Shown: in pieces, positions 39,038 through 48,315 of the stretch
Layout: the number at the start of each line of letters is the position of its first letter
Numbering within the stretch: the stretch's first letter is position 1
Origin: Cellulomonas shaoxiangyii
GTDB lineage: Bacteria; Actinomycetota; Actinomycetes; Actinomycetales; Cellulomonadaceae
Length of the DNA: 64,000 bases
Direction of reading: 5' to 3'
Assembly: GCF_004798685.1 (NCBI RefSeq)
Contig: NZ_CP039291.1
Span: 3,410,001 to 3,474,000 of the forward strand
Position numbers and translations under genes: made by a program
Notes under the pieces: model-generated
What the model was told of the DNA's origin: nothing
Seen by the model: only the letters and a program-made list of their open reading frames with translations
Database searches by the model: none

Positions 39038-41022
39038 GGCAGAACGGCACTGTCGAGGTCCGCCCAGGCTCCACCGTCTGGTGGGAGGGCGCGCTCTGGC
39101 GGGTCGAAGCGGTGCACCCTCACGACGTTGTCCTGCGGCTCGATACCAACGTCGCGCGTGTCCCCTTCGGGAACCTCATCGACGGGCTGCGGATCCTCGA
39201 TCCAGGAGCGTTGGAGTACGGCGGCGATCCGCTCGGGTCCATCGCACTCTCGTCGCTCTCGCAGTCGGCACGCGCCTCGGTCGAGGAGACGGCGCGCGTC
39301 ATCACCCACCTGCTCGAAGGTGACGGACCATGGGGACCGCGGATGGACGATGCCGCACGCGAGCTCGGTGTCGACGTCCGCACTGTCCGGCGGCGAGTGG
39401 CGGCATTCCGTGAACGAGGCGTCGCTGGGCTCGTGAACGCCACCGCGACACAGCGACGCACTCCGCGCGTGGACCCGCGTTGGGACGCTGTCTGTCTGGA
39501 CGTGCTGAAGCAGTACACAAACAAGTCGACGCCGACCCAGGGCGCTGTGATCGACGAGGTCAGCCGTCGCGTGGTCGCGCAGCACGGCCGCGACGTGGCG
39601 CTGCCCCACCGGGCTACTGCCTACCGGCGCCTCAAGGAGCTCGAGAAGGGCCGCTACACGTTCGGCTCGGCGAAGGCCCGTCGATCTGTCGCTGCTCGTC
39701 CGGACGGCATGCTCGGGCGTCTTCGAGCCGATCGACCGGGCGAGTACGTGGTGCTCGACACCAACTCCCTCGACGTCTTCGCCATGGAGCCCGTGACGGG
39801 ACGCTGGGTTCCCGTGCAGCTGACCGTCGCGATGGACCTGATGTCCCGGAGTGTCCTCGGACTGCGGCTCACCCCGGTGTCGACGAAGGCGATCGACGTG
39901 GCGAACGTGCTGTTCCAGTGCCTGCTACCTCAGAGCGGATCGGGACAGACCTGGCCCTACCACGGCGTCCCATCCAACCTCCTCGTCGGGACCGAGGAAC
40001 CTGACGGCGTGCATCAAGAGCGCCAGGGCGGCCTGCCGGCCATCGTCCCTGACACGATCGTGACCGACCACGGCAAGCAGTACATGTCCGCCCACGTCAT
40101 CGGGGCATGCGCACGCCTCGGGATCTGCGTGCAGCCGGCCATCCCGCACAAGCCGACGGACAAGCCGACGATCGAACGGTTCTTTAAGACGCTCCGCGAG
40201 TCGCTCCTGCAGCACCTGCCTGGATACAAGGGGCCAGACGTCTACTCGCGCGGCGAGCGCGTCGAGCAAGGCGCCTTCTACTACGTCGCCGAGCTCGAGC
40301 AGATCATCCGTGAGTGGGTCGCGACCGTGTATCACCACACGGAGCACGACGGGCTGGCGATCGCGGAGATGCCGCGCGCGCGCTTTACCCCAGCCCAGAT
40401 GTTCGAGATCGGCCTCACCCGGATGGGCGGGCTCATGCTCCCCGCGGCCCGGGATCTCGCGTTCGAGTTCCTCGACGTCAAGTGGCGGACGATCCAGCAC
40501 TACGGAGTCGAGGTCAACGGACTGCGCTACGACGGCGGAGCGCTGAACCCCTACCGCAACCTGAAGTCTGCCTACGGCGGGGCGCATGCGGGGAAGTGGC
40601 CGCTTCACGTCGACGTGCACGACGTGCGGCACGTCTGGTTCCGCGACCCGCAGGACGACTCGTGGAACGAGCTGACCTGGGAGCACGCGCCCTCGTTGGG
40701 CGCCCCGTTCAGTCTCGACGCCGTGGAGTACGCCAAGCGGGTGGCCCTGCACGGAACGCACCTCGACAACCCGTCCGCCGCGGTGCACGAGCTGCTCGCG
40801 GCCTGGCAGCGCGGGGAGGTCACGACCCGACGTCACCAGAGCCTCGCGCGGCGCCTGGCGGCACAGCCGGCACACCAGGACGGCGACGCCCGCCAGGTCG
40901 CCGCACTGCCGGGCGTGATCGACCTTCTCGAGCGGCGCGCCGCGCGGCGCAACCCGCCGGACGACCTGGACGAGTTCGAGCGGTACGCCGACGTCGAGGC
41001 CTTCGAGTTGTTCGACGAATGA
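39034..41022 (+). CDS. tnsB: TnsB-like DDE transposase
   Basis: A 662-residue transposase of the retroviral-integrase superfamily. Helix-turn-helix DNA-binding domains occupy the N-terminal third (DDAARELGVDVRTVRRRVAA). The DDE triad is visible as Asp242 (VVLDTNSLDVF), Asp345 (IVTDHGKQY) and Glu381 (PTIERFFKTL), with 35 residues between the last two. A Mu-type C-terminal beta-barrel follows. It should bind the repeated sites in the R and L ends and join the 3' ends to target DNA. Coupled by ATGA overlaps to tnsA and tnsC. Confidence 0.92.
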   Translation: MRQNGTVEVRPGSTVWWEGALWRVEAVHPHDVVLRLDTNVARVPFGNLIDGLRILDPGALEYGGDPLGSIALSSLSQSARASVEETARVITHLLEGDGPWGPRMDDAARELGVDVRTVRRRVAAFRERGVAGLVNATATQRRTPRVDPRWDAVCLDVLKQYTNKSTPTQGAVIDEVSRRVVAQHGRDVALPHRATAYRRLKELEKGRYTFGSAKARRSVAARPDGMLGRLRADRPGEYVVLDTNSLDVFAMEPVTGRWVPVQLTVAMDLMSRSVLGLRLTPVSTKAIDVANVLFQCLLPQSGSGQTWPYHGVPSNLLVGTEEPDGVHQERQGGLPAIVPDTIVTDHGKQYMSAHVIGACARLGICVQPAIPHKPTDKPTIERFFKTLRESLLQHLPGYKGPDVYSRGERVEQGAFYYVAELEQIIREWVATVYHHTEHDGLAIAEMPRARFTPAQMFEIGLTRMGGLMLPAARDLAFEFLDVKWRTIQHYGVEVNGLRYDGGALNPYRNLKSAYGGAHAGKWPLHVDVHDVRHVWFRDPQDDSWNELTWEHAPSLGAPFSLDAVEYAKRVALHGTHLDNPSAAVHELLAAWQRGEVTTRRHQSLARRLAAQPAHQDGDARQVAALPGVIDLLERRAARRNPPDDLDEFERYADVEAFELFDE

Positions 41023-42086
41023 CGAACCGGTGGGCCGCGTGGCTGTCACGCAACGGGACCGAGTCGTTCCACCTCGCACGCAAGGAGGGGTGGGACGCGT
41101 TCGTGAACGCCGCGGCGCGCGATCCGCTCGAGCGGCTGGATCGTCGTCAGCTCGCAGCCCTCACCGCGGAGGAGCGGGAGGACTACGACGAGGCGCGGAT
41201 GGTGTGGAACGCCAACCTGCCGACGGTGCGGACACCGCAGATGATCGACGCGTACTCGGTGTTCGAGCAGGTGATGGCCTCGTCCCGCCGGGACGGTGAC
41301 CGTCAGCGGGGGTCTGTGGTGTTCGACGCCGAGGCCGGTCGCGGGAAGACCACGACGGTGACCCGGTTCGCCCGCGACCTGCACCGGCGCATCTACCGCC
41401 GCGAGGGACCCGTCACGGCCGAGGGCCACCAGCGACTCCCGGTGGCGTTCATCCCGCTGTCCGCCGGGATGACGCTGAAAGGCCTGAACCAGAAGATCCT
41501 CGAGTTCTACGGCCACCCCGCCGCGACCCGCTCCTCCACGACGACCTCGCTCGGAGCGCTGGCGGTCGACTGCGTGCTGTCGTGCCAGACGCGGCTCATC
41601 GTGATCGACGACCTGCACTTCATCGACTTCCGGCACCGGCACGGCATCGAGGTCTCGAACCACCTCAAGTGGCTGGCCAACGAGATGCCCGCCACGTTCA
41701 TCTACGTCGGCATCCAACTCGCAGAGAAGCGCTTCTTCGACGACGGCCTGGCCGGCGAGCAGGCCGTCTACGCCCAGACCAGCCGGCGCGCGACGCGGTG
41801 CTCCCTCTCGGCGTTCCACCTCAACAGCGACGCCGGCTACCAGGTGTGGGTCAAGACCCTGCGTGCCTTCGAGGACGGCATCGTGCTGGCCGACGCCCAC
41901 CCCGGGATGCTGACCGACCACGCCCGAGAGATCTTCCGCCGCACCCAGGGCAACATCGCGTCGCTGACGAACCTGATCGACCGGGCCTGCTACCTGGCCA
42001 TCGCGACGGGAACCGAGGCCATCGACGCGGACATCCTCGCCGCCGTCACCACGGACAATGCCGCCACGATCAGCGCCGCGCGCTGA
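41019..42086 (+). CDS. tnsC: TnsC-like AAA+ regulator
   Basis: A 355-residue ATPase. Walker A is AEAGRGKTTT (Lys110) and Walker B is RLIVIDDLHFI (Asp197-198). TnsC forms ATP-dependent filaments or rings that link the target selector to TnsAB. The family resemblance includes HLKWLANEMPATFIYVGIQL. It overlaps tnsB by four bases and tniQ by 29. Confidence 0.9.
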   Translation: MTNRWAAWLSRNGTESFHLARKEGWDAFVNAAARDPLERLDRRQLAALTAEEREDYDEARMVWNANLPTVRTPQMIDAYSVFEQVMASSRRDGDRQRGSVVFDAEAGRGKTTTVTRFARDLHRRIYRREGPVTAEGHQRLPVAFIPLSAGMTLKGLNQKILEFYGHPAATRSSTTTSLGALAVDCVLSCQTRLIVIDDLHFIDFRHRHGIEVSNHLKWLANEMPATFIYVGIQLAEKRFFDDGLAGEQAVYAQTSRRATRCSLSAFHLNSDAGYQVWVKTLRAFEDGIVLADAHPGMLTDHAREIFRRTQGNIASLTNLIDRACYLAIATGTEAIDADILAAVTTDNAATISAAR

Positions 42087-43743
42087 CCCGAGCGCCGCGC
42101 CCCGGTTGCGCGGCCCACGCCTGCGTCCCGCAGCCGCGGGCTACGACATCGCGCAGTGGCCGCTACGCGTGCCGCCGCACGACGACGAGCTCCCGCAGTC
42201 ATGGCTGGCGCGGGTGGCGTGGCGTTACGGACTGGCCCCCACGGCGCTGCTCCGGGTCCTCGACCCACGCATCGTCCAGTTCTCGGTGAGGGACTTCTCC
42301 CGCCTGCTCGACGACCTCGCCATCGCGACCCGCACCCGGGCTCCCCGACGGCTCGGGACGGTCGAGTCGCAGATCGCCCGGTGGTCGTTCGCGTACGAGC
42401 GGCGCCATGCGACGGGAGCGGGGTCGTCGTTCTGCCCTGCCTGCCTGGCCGAGCCAGAGCCCTACTGGCGCCAGAGCTGGGCACATCCGCTGTCGATCGT
42501 GTGCTTCACGCACGGCCAGTTGCTCGTCGAGCGCTGTCCCGGCTGCGGCACGCGCCCGTACGCCACCCTGTTCGCCGGCCAGCGTCCCGGGCCTCCGTGG
42601 TTGTGCCCGTCGCGCCGAGAGGACGACGACCGCATCCACAGGACGCGGCGAAAGTGGTGCGGCACGGATCTTCGCGAGGTCGAGTCCGCACGCGTCACGG
42701 GCGGGGAACTCGCTGCGGCGGCCCGCGTGGAAGGAGCGATCGATCTCGCGGCGCGGCGGGGGTCCGACCGATGGGACCTGATGCCCCAAGGCTGGCAGAC
42801 GACCCACGTCGAGTACCTGGACGCCCTGTTCGAGCTCATCGACGAGCAGGTGCCCGCCCGGACGTGGCCCGTCGTCGATCGAGAGGCCCTTCTTGCCGCA
42901 GTCTGTGTCGCGGTGTCGCTTGTGCAGTCCACCACGGCGTCGGAAGTGGCAGGGCTGTGCGACCGGCACGGCGTGATGAACCCTGTCGGGAACCACACCC
43001 CGCTGCACCCCTCGCGGCACCGCCATGTACGCAACCGGCTGCTGCTGGCGCTGCGACTGCGATCACTGGAGCCGGGGCTGTCCCTGGCGAGCCGACTCGA
43101 GTTCCGGCTGGCGTCCGCGATGCCGCGTGCGCCGCTCGACGACGAGAAGCGCGTCGACGGCCGCGTCCGCCCGACGGGTCGCTGGCCGGCGCACGGCTGG
43201 GTGCCGCCGACGATGTGGCCAGGCGTGCTGGACCACGTCGGTCTTGCATCGCGTCCGCATGCCCGTGCGGCGCTCTCGCTCGCACTGTCGAAGGTCGGCT
43301 CCAACGCGCCCCTCCGTGCGATCGCCGTCAGCCTCGGGCTCCCGGGATGGAGCGCCGACCACGTGGCCCGGGTGTTCGTGGGAACCGACCTGCGGGTGGT
43401 GTCCGAGGCGCTCGAAGACCTCTTCTCCCGGCTGGAGGCGAACCCGCCACCCATCGACTACGCGCAGCGCGTCATCATCGGCCGCGAGCGTGCGCCCTTC
43501 GACGCGGCGGTCGAGAAGGCGCTCCTCGCTCAAGACCTGGAGATCGACACAGGCGCCCGTGACGCCGCTGCCGTGCAGCTGTGGGCGGCATACACCGGAT
43601 CCTCGACGGCGTACTGCCCCTGGGTGCCGCAGCCGACGGAGCTCTTGATCCCGTGGTTCGTCGACCGGCCCGACCTCCTGGCCCAGGCGTACGTCGCCTT
43701 GCCGCACCGACCTCGCGAGCCGCTCGCGTGGGCTCCACCTTGA
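42058..43743 (+). CDS. tniQ: TniQ/TnsD-family target selector
   Basis: A 561-residue TniQ-domain protein. The N-terminal motif PHDDELPQSWLARVAWRYGL is typical. A zinc finger follows with CPAC (Cys126, Cys129) and CPGC (Cys160, Cys163), and there are further cysteines (CPS, KWCG). The long C-terminal part resembles TnsD-type proteins that read a fixed chromosomal site. It is the best candidate for the protein that places these elements next to dnaK. No cas genes lie nearby. Start at ATG 42058, inside tnsC; a later start is possible. Confidence 0.85.
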   Translation: MPPRSAPRADPSAAPRLRGPRLRPAAAGYDIAQWPLRVPPHDDELPQSWLARVAWRYGLAPTALLRVLDPRIVQFSVRDFSRLLDDLAIATRTRAPRRLGTVESQIARWSFAYERRHATGAGSSFCPACLAEPEPYWRQSWAHPLSIVCFTHGQLLVERCPGCGTRPYATLFAGQRPGPPWLCPSRREDDDRIHRTRRKWCGTDLREVESARVTGGELAAAARVEGAIDLAARRGSDRWDLMPQGWQTTHVEYLDALFELIDEQVPARTWPVVDREALLAAVCVAVSLVQSTTASEVAGLCDRHGVMNPVGNHTPLHPSRHRHVRNRLLLALRLRSLEPGLSLASRLEFRLASAMPRAPLDDEKRVDGRVRPTGRWPAHGWVPPTMWPGVLDHVGLASRPHARAALSLALSKVGSNAPLRAIAVSLGLPGWSADHVARVFVGTDLRVVSEALEDLFSRLEANPPPIDYAQRVIIGRERAPFDAAVEKALLAQDLEIDTGARDAAAVQLWAAYTGSSTAYCPWVPQPTELLIPWFVDRPDLLAQAYVALPHRPREPLAWAPP

Positions 43744-43761
43744 AGCGATACCGTCGAACCC

Positions 43762-44190
43762 TTGGGGGTCGTGCGTCCGCTCTTCTCGACGGCCGACGCC
43801 TTGCCGAAGAACCTGTCGTTGCACATCGACGAGCTCCGGCGCGCGGTCGCGGACATGCGATGGTCGACGAGCCCGCACCCGCGCGCCACCGTCTTCGCAG
43901 ACGGCCGGTACTGCGTGGAGGACGAGCCCGGCTGCTACAGCCCCGTGCCCGTCGTCGCCGACGCCGTGCGTCGTGTCCTGTGCGGAGCGGGCCTCGGCGC
44001 GCTGCGTGACGCACCGGTGCTGCATTCCTGGATCGGGTTCACGACGCACACCGCCGGTGGGGCCTCCGAGTGGGACGACTGGCTGAGCAACGAACGCACT
44101 CGGCCGCATGGCGCGGTGCCTGATCGGGCGCATGATCGATCCGCTGGTCCCTGGAGCATGGATCCTGCGCACGCACACCACCGACTATGA
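43762..44190 (+). CDS. hypothetical protein following tniQ, possibly frameshifted
   Basis: About 142 residues from a TTG (or 139 from GTG 43771), starting VRPLFSTADALPKNLSLHID. The last ~40 residues look non-coding, while the +1 frame from 44108 reads sensibly (MARCLIGRMIDPLVPGAW) and stops at 44203. This suggests a frameshift near 44100. No family recognised. Its position directly after tniQ hints at an element-linked role, or it is cargo. Confidence 0.5.
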   Translation: MGVVRPLFSTADALPKNLSLHIDELRRAVADMRWSTSPHPRATVFADGRYCVEDEPGCYSPVPVVADAVRRVLCGAGLGALRDAPVLHSWIGFTTHTAGGASEWDDWLSNERTRPHGAVPDRAHDRSAGPWSMDPAHAHHRL

Positions 44191-44424
44191 GCTCAGGGTC
44201 TGATGAATGAGTAGCTGGCAGTCAGTCGCTGGCGCTGCTGGCCGCCGAGGCACGGGCGAAGGTCGAATTCCTCGCTGCCGCGATCCAGGACCCGTTCGGG
44301 AGCACGGACCACTCCAACCCCGCATCAAGGCCGCGGCGAGTCGACTCGACGTGCCGGTACGGGAGACCGTCGGTCTGAGCTGAGAGAGCCTCGCGGGAAC
44401 GATCGCTACTCCGCGACCAACTCA
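44191..44424 (+). other. degenerate stretch between cargo genes
   Basis: No intact gene. One frame reads SLALLAAEARAKVEFLAAAI and then breaks; another frame continues as a helix-turn-helix-like piece (IKAAASRLDVPVRETVGLS). This looks like a gene decayed by small indels. Confidence 0.4.
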
Positions 44425-44547
44425 ATGGTCACCGTCCGCGCCACATTCGAGCGGCGACAACGGCACGGACCAACCCGCTCCGCAAGAGAAACTGCTGTGC
44501 CAAACTGCTCAGGTCTGCCCACCTGCGTCGGACGGAGTCAGGTCCCG

Positions 44548-45282
44548 ATGGTCGAACGCACGCTGACGACGGCGCAGAAGTCCGCGCTGCTATTCGAGGC
44601 GCACGCTGCGCGCCAGCTCCTCGGTCACGGTTGCCACTTGCTGGCCGGCTCGCATGGCATCGAAGGGAAGTTCGACGCGCTTGCCACGTCGTGGTCCATC
44701 GGCGTGGAGAAGACCCTTAAGGTGACACTCGGCCTGGCGGCCCTATCCCGCGGAGAGAAGTGGCCGAACGGGCAGAAGTTTGGGCACAACCTCGTCCACA
44801 TGAACGGCCGGCTCCTTCAGCACCTCGACCAGTGGCAGAAGGACGTCTCGCAGTCTTCGTGGCTTGCTGACCTGCTCGCCGGCGTACGAGACGACCCGAT
44901 CTTGCCGCCGCTGCTCGTTGTCCTTGACACCTACGCACGCAGCGGCCGGTTCGCTTACCTCGACCGGCTCGCGGAAGTCGGCGATCCGCCCGACGAACCA
45001 CGCCCGCTGTGGCAAGACGTGGAGATGGCCGCGCTGACCGTCCGCCCGGATCTGAAGCGACTTCTGTACGGCGGCGGCGACCCGCTCTCACCGGTCGCGG
45101 AGTTCAACGCTGGCCTACTCGAGATGAACTGCACGATCACCCGGTCGCTGACGTCGTGGTGGTTCACCGTGACACGCGTCGGTCTGTTCAACGCCTACGG
45201 AGCACAGTCCCGCCAGTTCACGCCCGAGCTCGAACCGGACATGGCCCTGCCGGCGCTGCCGAAGACCCTGCTGAACTTTTGA
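44548..45282 (+). CDS. hypothetical cargo protein (244 aa)
   Basis: A 244-residue protein starting MVERTLTTAQKSALLFEAHA. It has mixed helix and strand content, a conserved-looking KFDALATSWSIGVEKTLKVT segment and a C-terminal MNCTITRSLTSWWFTVTRVG. No membrane span or known motif. The base composition is visibly less GC-rich than the chromosome around it, which fits acquired cargo. It is convergent with the AlbA_2 gene. Confidence 0.6.
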   Translation: MVERTLTTAQKSALLFEAHAARQLLGHGCHLLAGSHGIEGKFDALATSWSIGVEKTLKVTLGLAALSRGEKWPNGQKFGHNLVHMNGRLLQHLDQWQKDVSQSSWLADLLAGVRDDPILPPLLVVLDTYARSGRFAYLDRLAEVGDPPDEPRPLWQDVEMAALTVRPDLKRLLYGGGDPLSPVAEFNAGLLEMNCTITRSLTSWWFTVTRVGLFNAYGAQSRQFTPELEPDMALPALPKTLLNF

Positions 45283-45378
45283 AGGCTATCGCACCGCCAC
45301 GTGGAGCGAAAAGACGACGGTTCTGCCCACGCTCCAGTGCCACCTAGGCAACGCCGGCCAAGGACCAGCGAGCAGCCG

Positions 45379-46740
45379 TCACGTCTCTGGGATGAACGCC
45401 GACTTGAACAGGTCAGCAGCGTCGATCAGCTCGGCCGTGGGTACCTGGAGTTCACCCCGGGTGACCGCGTCATTGCCGTCCTCGGTCAGGACCCACGTCA
45501 CGGACACCGATACCGCCTGCGGATCCTTCGCAAGAATGACGTAGTCGTCCCGGTCGCTCGTCCAGGGAACGTTGGGCCGGAACGACTCCGGTGTGAGCAC
45601 GACCTCGGCGTCGCTGTCGCGGTTGCTCCAAGAGACCGGGTACTCGCGGGGCCTAATCCGGAGAGCGGCGTGGGCGATGCCGACCCCGAAGGGCTCCCGT
45701 CGCCGTATCACGGGCTCCACTAGTTGTTCGTAGTCCGCGTCCTCGAGTTCGAGGAAGTCGCTGGCCTCGCAGCCATGGAAAGTCAGGATGAGGTGCGGTT
45801 TCGCGACGAACCGGTCGCGGCTCACGACCCTGATTCCCACGCCAGGCAGACCGACCCCGATGAAGTGCTCCCGCCCTTGCGCGAAGTGTGCGGGCCTCTC
45901 GTTCCGCCACGCCTGCAAGAGCTCCGCTCGCTCCTCTGGGGTCCGCGGCCGTCCCCCTGACAGGACGTTCGACGCAAGGAGCGTCGATGTCGATGCAAAT
46001 GACTCCCGCGTTGGTTCCTCGCGCTTGGTGAACTCTTCCTCCTCGAACGCATAGAGGCGTTCCAGGACCTCGTCGATGCGGTCGACGCGCCCGATTAACC
46101 CAACCACATCTACATCGAGATTGATCGGAGGTTTCCCCCCGCCTCGGGCACGCTCCACAAGAGCCAACACCTCGCCGGCACGGGCCGGGCGCGTGTTGCT
46201 GGTGCCTCGCACGTAGATCGCGCCGTCCTCGAGGCTGTCCCGGCGGTCTTCGCCTTGGAAGCTCCTGTGGCAAGGGAAGATCGTCTGCCCTTCCAGCGGT
46301 GGCTGGGCGATGACAAACAACACCTCTCTCTCCGCGTCGACACCGATCCTCCCAAACTCGAAGGCCGGAAACTGGGGCCCGAGGTAAGGTCGGAGTCGAT
46401 CCTCGAGTTCATGTGCTTCGACGCCACGTGAGACTCCCTGCGCACCGCCCTTCTGCGCGCCGATGACCAGCACCGCGTAGCCGTGGAAGTGGCGCGCGGC
46501 TTCGTGGGGCCGTCGGTTGGCTGAGCCCAGAAGGAACTTGGCGACCTTCGCCACGCCTACCTTGCTGCCGAGGTCGAGGTCGCTCTTGACCTCGAGGTAG
46601 GTCGTCTCGGCCTCGTCACCGACAGCGTTCACGTGGTCGAGGATGCTCCGCAGGGCGCGTTCCCCGAGAGGGATGAGATCGGTGGCCAGCGTCACGCGCT
46701 TCGGTTCGGGCGGCGCGGCCGCGGCGTGATCGGGAGGCAT
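45379..46740 (-). CDS. AlbA_2/Schlafen-type putative DNA- or RNA-binding protein
   Basis: A 453-residue protein. The AlbA_2 domain is seen at residues ~30-170: ETTYLEVKSDLDLGSKVGVA, then KFLLGSANRR and GYAVLVIGAQKGGAQGV, ending GAIYVRGTSNTRPA. This is the pattern of Schlafen-like AlbA_2 modules found in defence-related proteins. The C-terminal ~230 residues are unassigned. It is in antisense orientation to tnsABC-tniQ, at the far end of unit 1. A defence role is an inference from location and domain. Confidence 0.75.
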   Translation of the reverse strand: MPPDHAAAAPPEPKRVTLATDLIPLGERALRSILDHVNAVGDEAETTYLEVKSDLDLGSKVGVAKVAKFLLGSANRRPHEAARHFHGYAVLVIGAQKGGAQGVSRGVEAHELEDRLRPYLGPQFPAFEFGRIGVDAEREVLFVIAQPPLEGQTIFPCHRSFQGEDRRDSLEDGAIYVRGTSNTRPARAGEVLALVERARGGGKPPINLDVDVVGLIGRVDRIDEVLERLYAFEEEEFTKREEPTRESFASTSTLLASNVLSGGRPRTPEERAELLQAWRNERPAHFAQGREHFIGVGLPGVGIRVVSRDRFVAKPHLILTFHGCEASDFLELEDADYEQLVEPVIRRREPFGVGIAHAALRIRPREYPVSWSNRDSDAEVVLTPESFRPNVPWTSDRDDYVILAKDPQAVSVSVTWVLTEDGNDAVTRGELQVPTAELIDAADLFKSAFIPET

Positions 46741-46859
46741 AGGGCGACTCTCCCATCCGTCGCCGTCGCCGACACCACGGCATGCCGACAGCGTGGCGGG
46801 GCTGCTGCGCGAGTAGGTGACACCTTGACCTGTGGCGCTGAGGGCGCCGCTGGAAGGAG

Positions 46860-46990
46860 ATGGCCGCGCCCGGGCGCTATACGACGCAGTTTCGCCAGGA
46901 CGTCATGCCGCAAGATCCTGCGCGAGCGGGCTCACCGCACCTCCGAGCTCCCGGGTGTGGCTCGACCGCCGACCGGGGAGTACGACCATC
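46860..46990 (+). pseudogene. IS3-type orfA relic
   Basis: After AAGGAG, an ATG opens MAAPGRYTTQFRQDV, like the helix-turn-helix N-terminus of an IS3-family OrfA. The frame then breaks; pieces RKILRERAH and SSRVWLDRRPGS occur in other frames. No second ORF follows, so this is a dead fragment. Confidence 0.45.
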
Positions 46991-47100
46991 TGTTACGCGG
47001 TCCTACACCACGCACGGACCAAGAGGAGTCGCCGCCGACGGGCCAGCGAGCCGCCTCGCCTTCACCGACGCCGACGCGTCATCGGGCTCTCCGCAGCGAG

Positions 47101-47201
47101 CTGAGGACTCAGACAGGCAGGTGGGACGACGGCCGTCTCGACAAGTTGTCCGGTCGCAGTTCAGCGCGTTGGGCGTCGAACAGCTTCGATGAATCCCTAC
47201 A
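47101..47201 (+). repeat. transposon end element L1 (closes unit 1)
   Basis: A 101-bp copy of the L element: CTGAGGACTC at the left, GTGGGAC...GTCTCGAC in the centre, and GATGAATCCCTACA at the right. Its two hairpin arms do not match each other well: the left arm resembles L7 and the right arm resembles L9, so it may be chimeric. Confidence 0.7.
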
Positions 47202-47207
47202 CGACGC

Positions 47208-47283
47208 TGTGGGTTCGCATCGGGCTTGTCCGAATCGCGTCAGCGTGTCCGGCGCGCGTCCGTCGTCGCGTTGGCGTGTCCGC
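47208..47283 (+). repeat. transposon end R2 (opens unit 2)
   Basis: TGTGGGTTCGCATCGGGCTT begins six bases after L1. It is a near copy of R1, with the same three GTGTCCG-ending sites. The complement of L2 begins TGTAGGAACTCATCGGGCTC, a clear match, so R2 and L2 bound one element. Confidence 0.7.
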
Positions 47284-47472
47284 CCGCGCTCCTGTGCTCG
47301 CGCGTCGAGCAGCCCCGTCGGGGGCGGCCAGGGCGACGCGGCGGCAGCGCACGGGGCAACGGAAGGCCGAGCGCCTTGAGAGCGCCAGGAGCTCCAAGGG
47401 CAGGCCTGCTGCTTCCTTCGACCCGCCGAATTCCGTTGAGGTCCCGGCGGCACCCCGACGAGACTGGTCGTC

Positions 47473-47988
47473 ATGACACCTGCCCTCGCCCTGCGCGCGC
47501 TCACGTTGGCTGACGAGGTCGAGGCACTGGCGGCGCACGAGGAGCTGGCGCGTGAAGGCTTCTCCTTTCTTCCCGACGGCCGACCCGACGACTGGACCGG
47601 TTACCTCGCCCACCTGGCCGACGAACACGAGGGCGTCAACCTGCCCGTCGGGCGCGTGCCCGCCACGTTCCTGGTTGCCGACGGCGGCGGCACCATCGTC
47701 GGCCGCGCCTCCGTCCGGCACGAGCTCAACGCCGCGCTGGCACGCGTCGGCGGGCACATCGGGTACGGGGTCAGGCCCGCCTACCGCAGGCGTGGTTTCG
47801 CGACCGAGATCCTGCGTCAGTCACTCGCTCTCGCTCGGTCCCTCGGCCTTGATCGAGCGCTCGTCACGTGCGACGACGACAACGTCGCGTCGGCGCGCAC
47901 CATCGAACGGTGCGGCGGCGTGCTGGAGGACGTCGTGCTCGAGGGCGCGTCGCCCAAGCGCCGGTACTGGATCCCGACGAGCATCTGA
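47473..47988 (+). CDS. GNAT-family N-acetyltransferase (unit 2 cargo)
   Basis: A 171-residue GNAT protein. The acetyl-CoA loop is YGVRPAYRRRGFATEILRQS, preceded by the substrate strand VGRASVRHELN and followed by VTCDDDNVASARTIERCGG, the motif B region. The substrate is unknown. It is the only gene in a ~965-bp unit between R2 and L2. ATG at 47473; no strong ribosome site. Confidence 0.8.
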   Translation: MTPALALRALTLADEVEALAAHEELAREGFSFLPDGRPDDWTGYLAHLADEHEGVNLPVGRVPATFLVADGGGTIVGRASVRHELNAALARVGGHIGYGVRPAYRRRGFATEILRQSLALARSLGLDRALVTCDDDNVASARTIERCGGVLEDVVLEGASPKRRYWIPTSI

Positions 47989-48073
47989 CACAGCGCCGCG
48001 TCGCACCGACGCCGGTCCGACCGATCGCTCCGTCAGCCGCGTCCGCAACGAACCGAACCCTCCGCCGCCTTCT

Positions 48074-48173
48074 CCGAGGCTTCGGACACTTTCGCGAGAT
48101 GACTGGCGTCTCACGAACGTGCTCCCTCGGCGGTCAGGGGTCGCACGGCGGACGAGCCCGATGAGTTCCTACA
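48074..48173 (+). repeat. transposon end element L2
   Basis: CCGAGGCTTCGGACA at the left and GATGAGTTCCTACA at the right, 100 bp. The central arms are imperfect. Confidence 0.7.
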
Positions 48174-48178
48174 GCTGG

Positions 48179-48253
48179 TGTGGGATCTCATCCGAGTTGG
48201 CCAGATCTCACGGAGTTGGCCAGGACGTGTCCGAATCTCACCGAGTTGGCCAA
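48179..48253 (+). repeat. transposon end R3 (opens unit 3)
   Basis: TGTGGGATCTCATCCGAG starts five bases (GCTGG) after L2. Three ATCTCAnnnGAGTTGGCC sites follow in a row. The complement of L3 begins TGTAGGAACTCATCGGAC. Confidence 0.7.
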
Positions 48254-48315
48254 CGGGGTGCTCGACGCGGCGGCGCGTGAGTTCGTCGTGGTCTTCGGGG
48301 ACAGGCAGAGGGGCG

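Larger units (their letters stand above)
38226..47201 (+). mobile_element. unit 1: Tn7-like transposon with tnsA-tnsB-tnsC-tniQ
   Basis: A ~9-kb unit. R1 (38226-38300) begins TGTGGG and lies next to tnsA, as the right end does in Tn7. L1 (47101-47201) ends CCCTACA, whose complement begins TGTAGGG. The core genes are tightly coupled. Cargo follows tniQ: two hypotheticals, an AlbA_2 protein on the opposite strand, and a transposase relic. No matching 5-bp target duplication was found outside the ends (GTGGG before, CGACG after). Confidence 0.7.

Noticed and set aside
38226..47201. CRISPR-associated transposon
   Set aside because: tnsABC-tniQ can accompany Cas12k or Cascade genes, but no cas gene, spacer array or guide-like repeat is visible in the unit.
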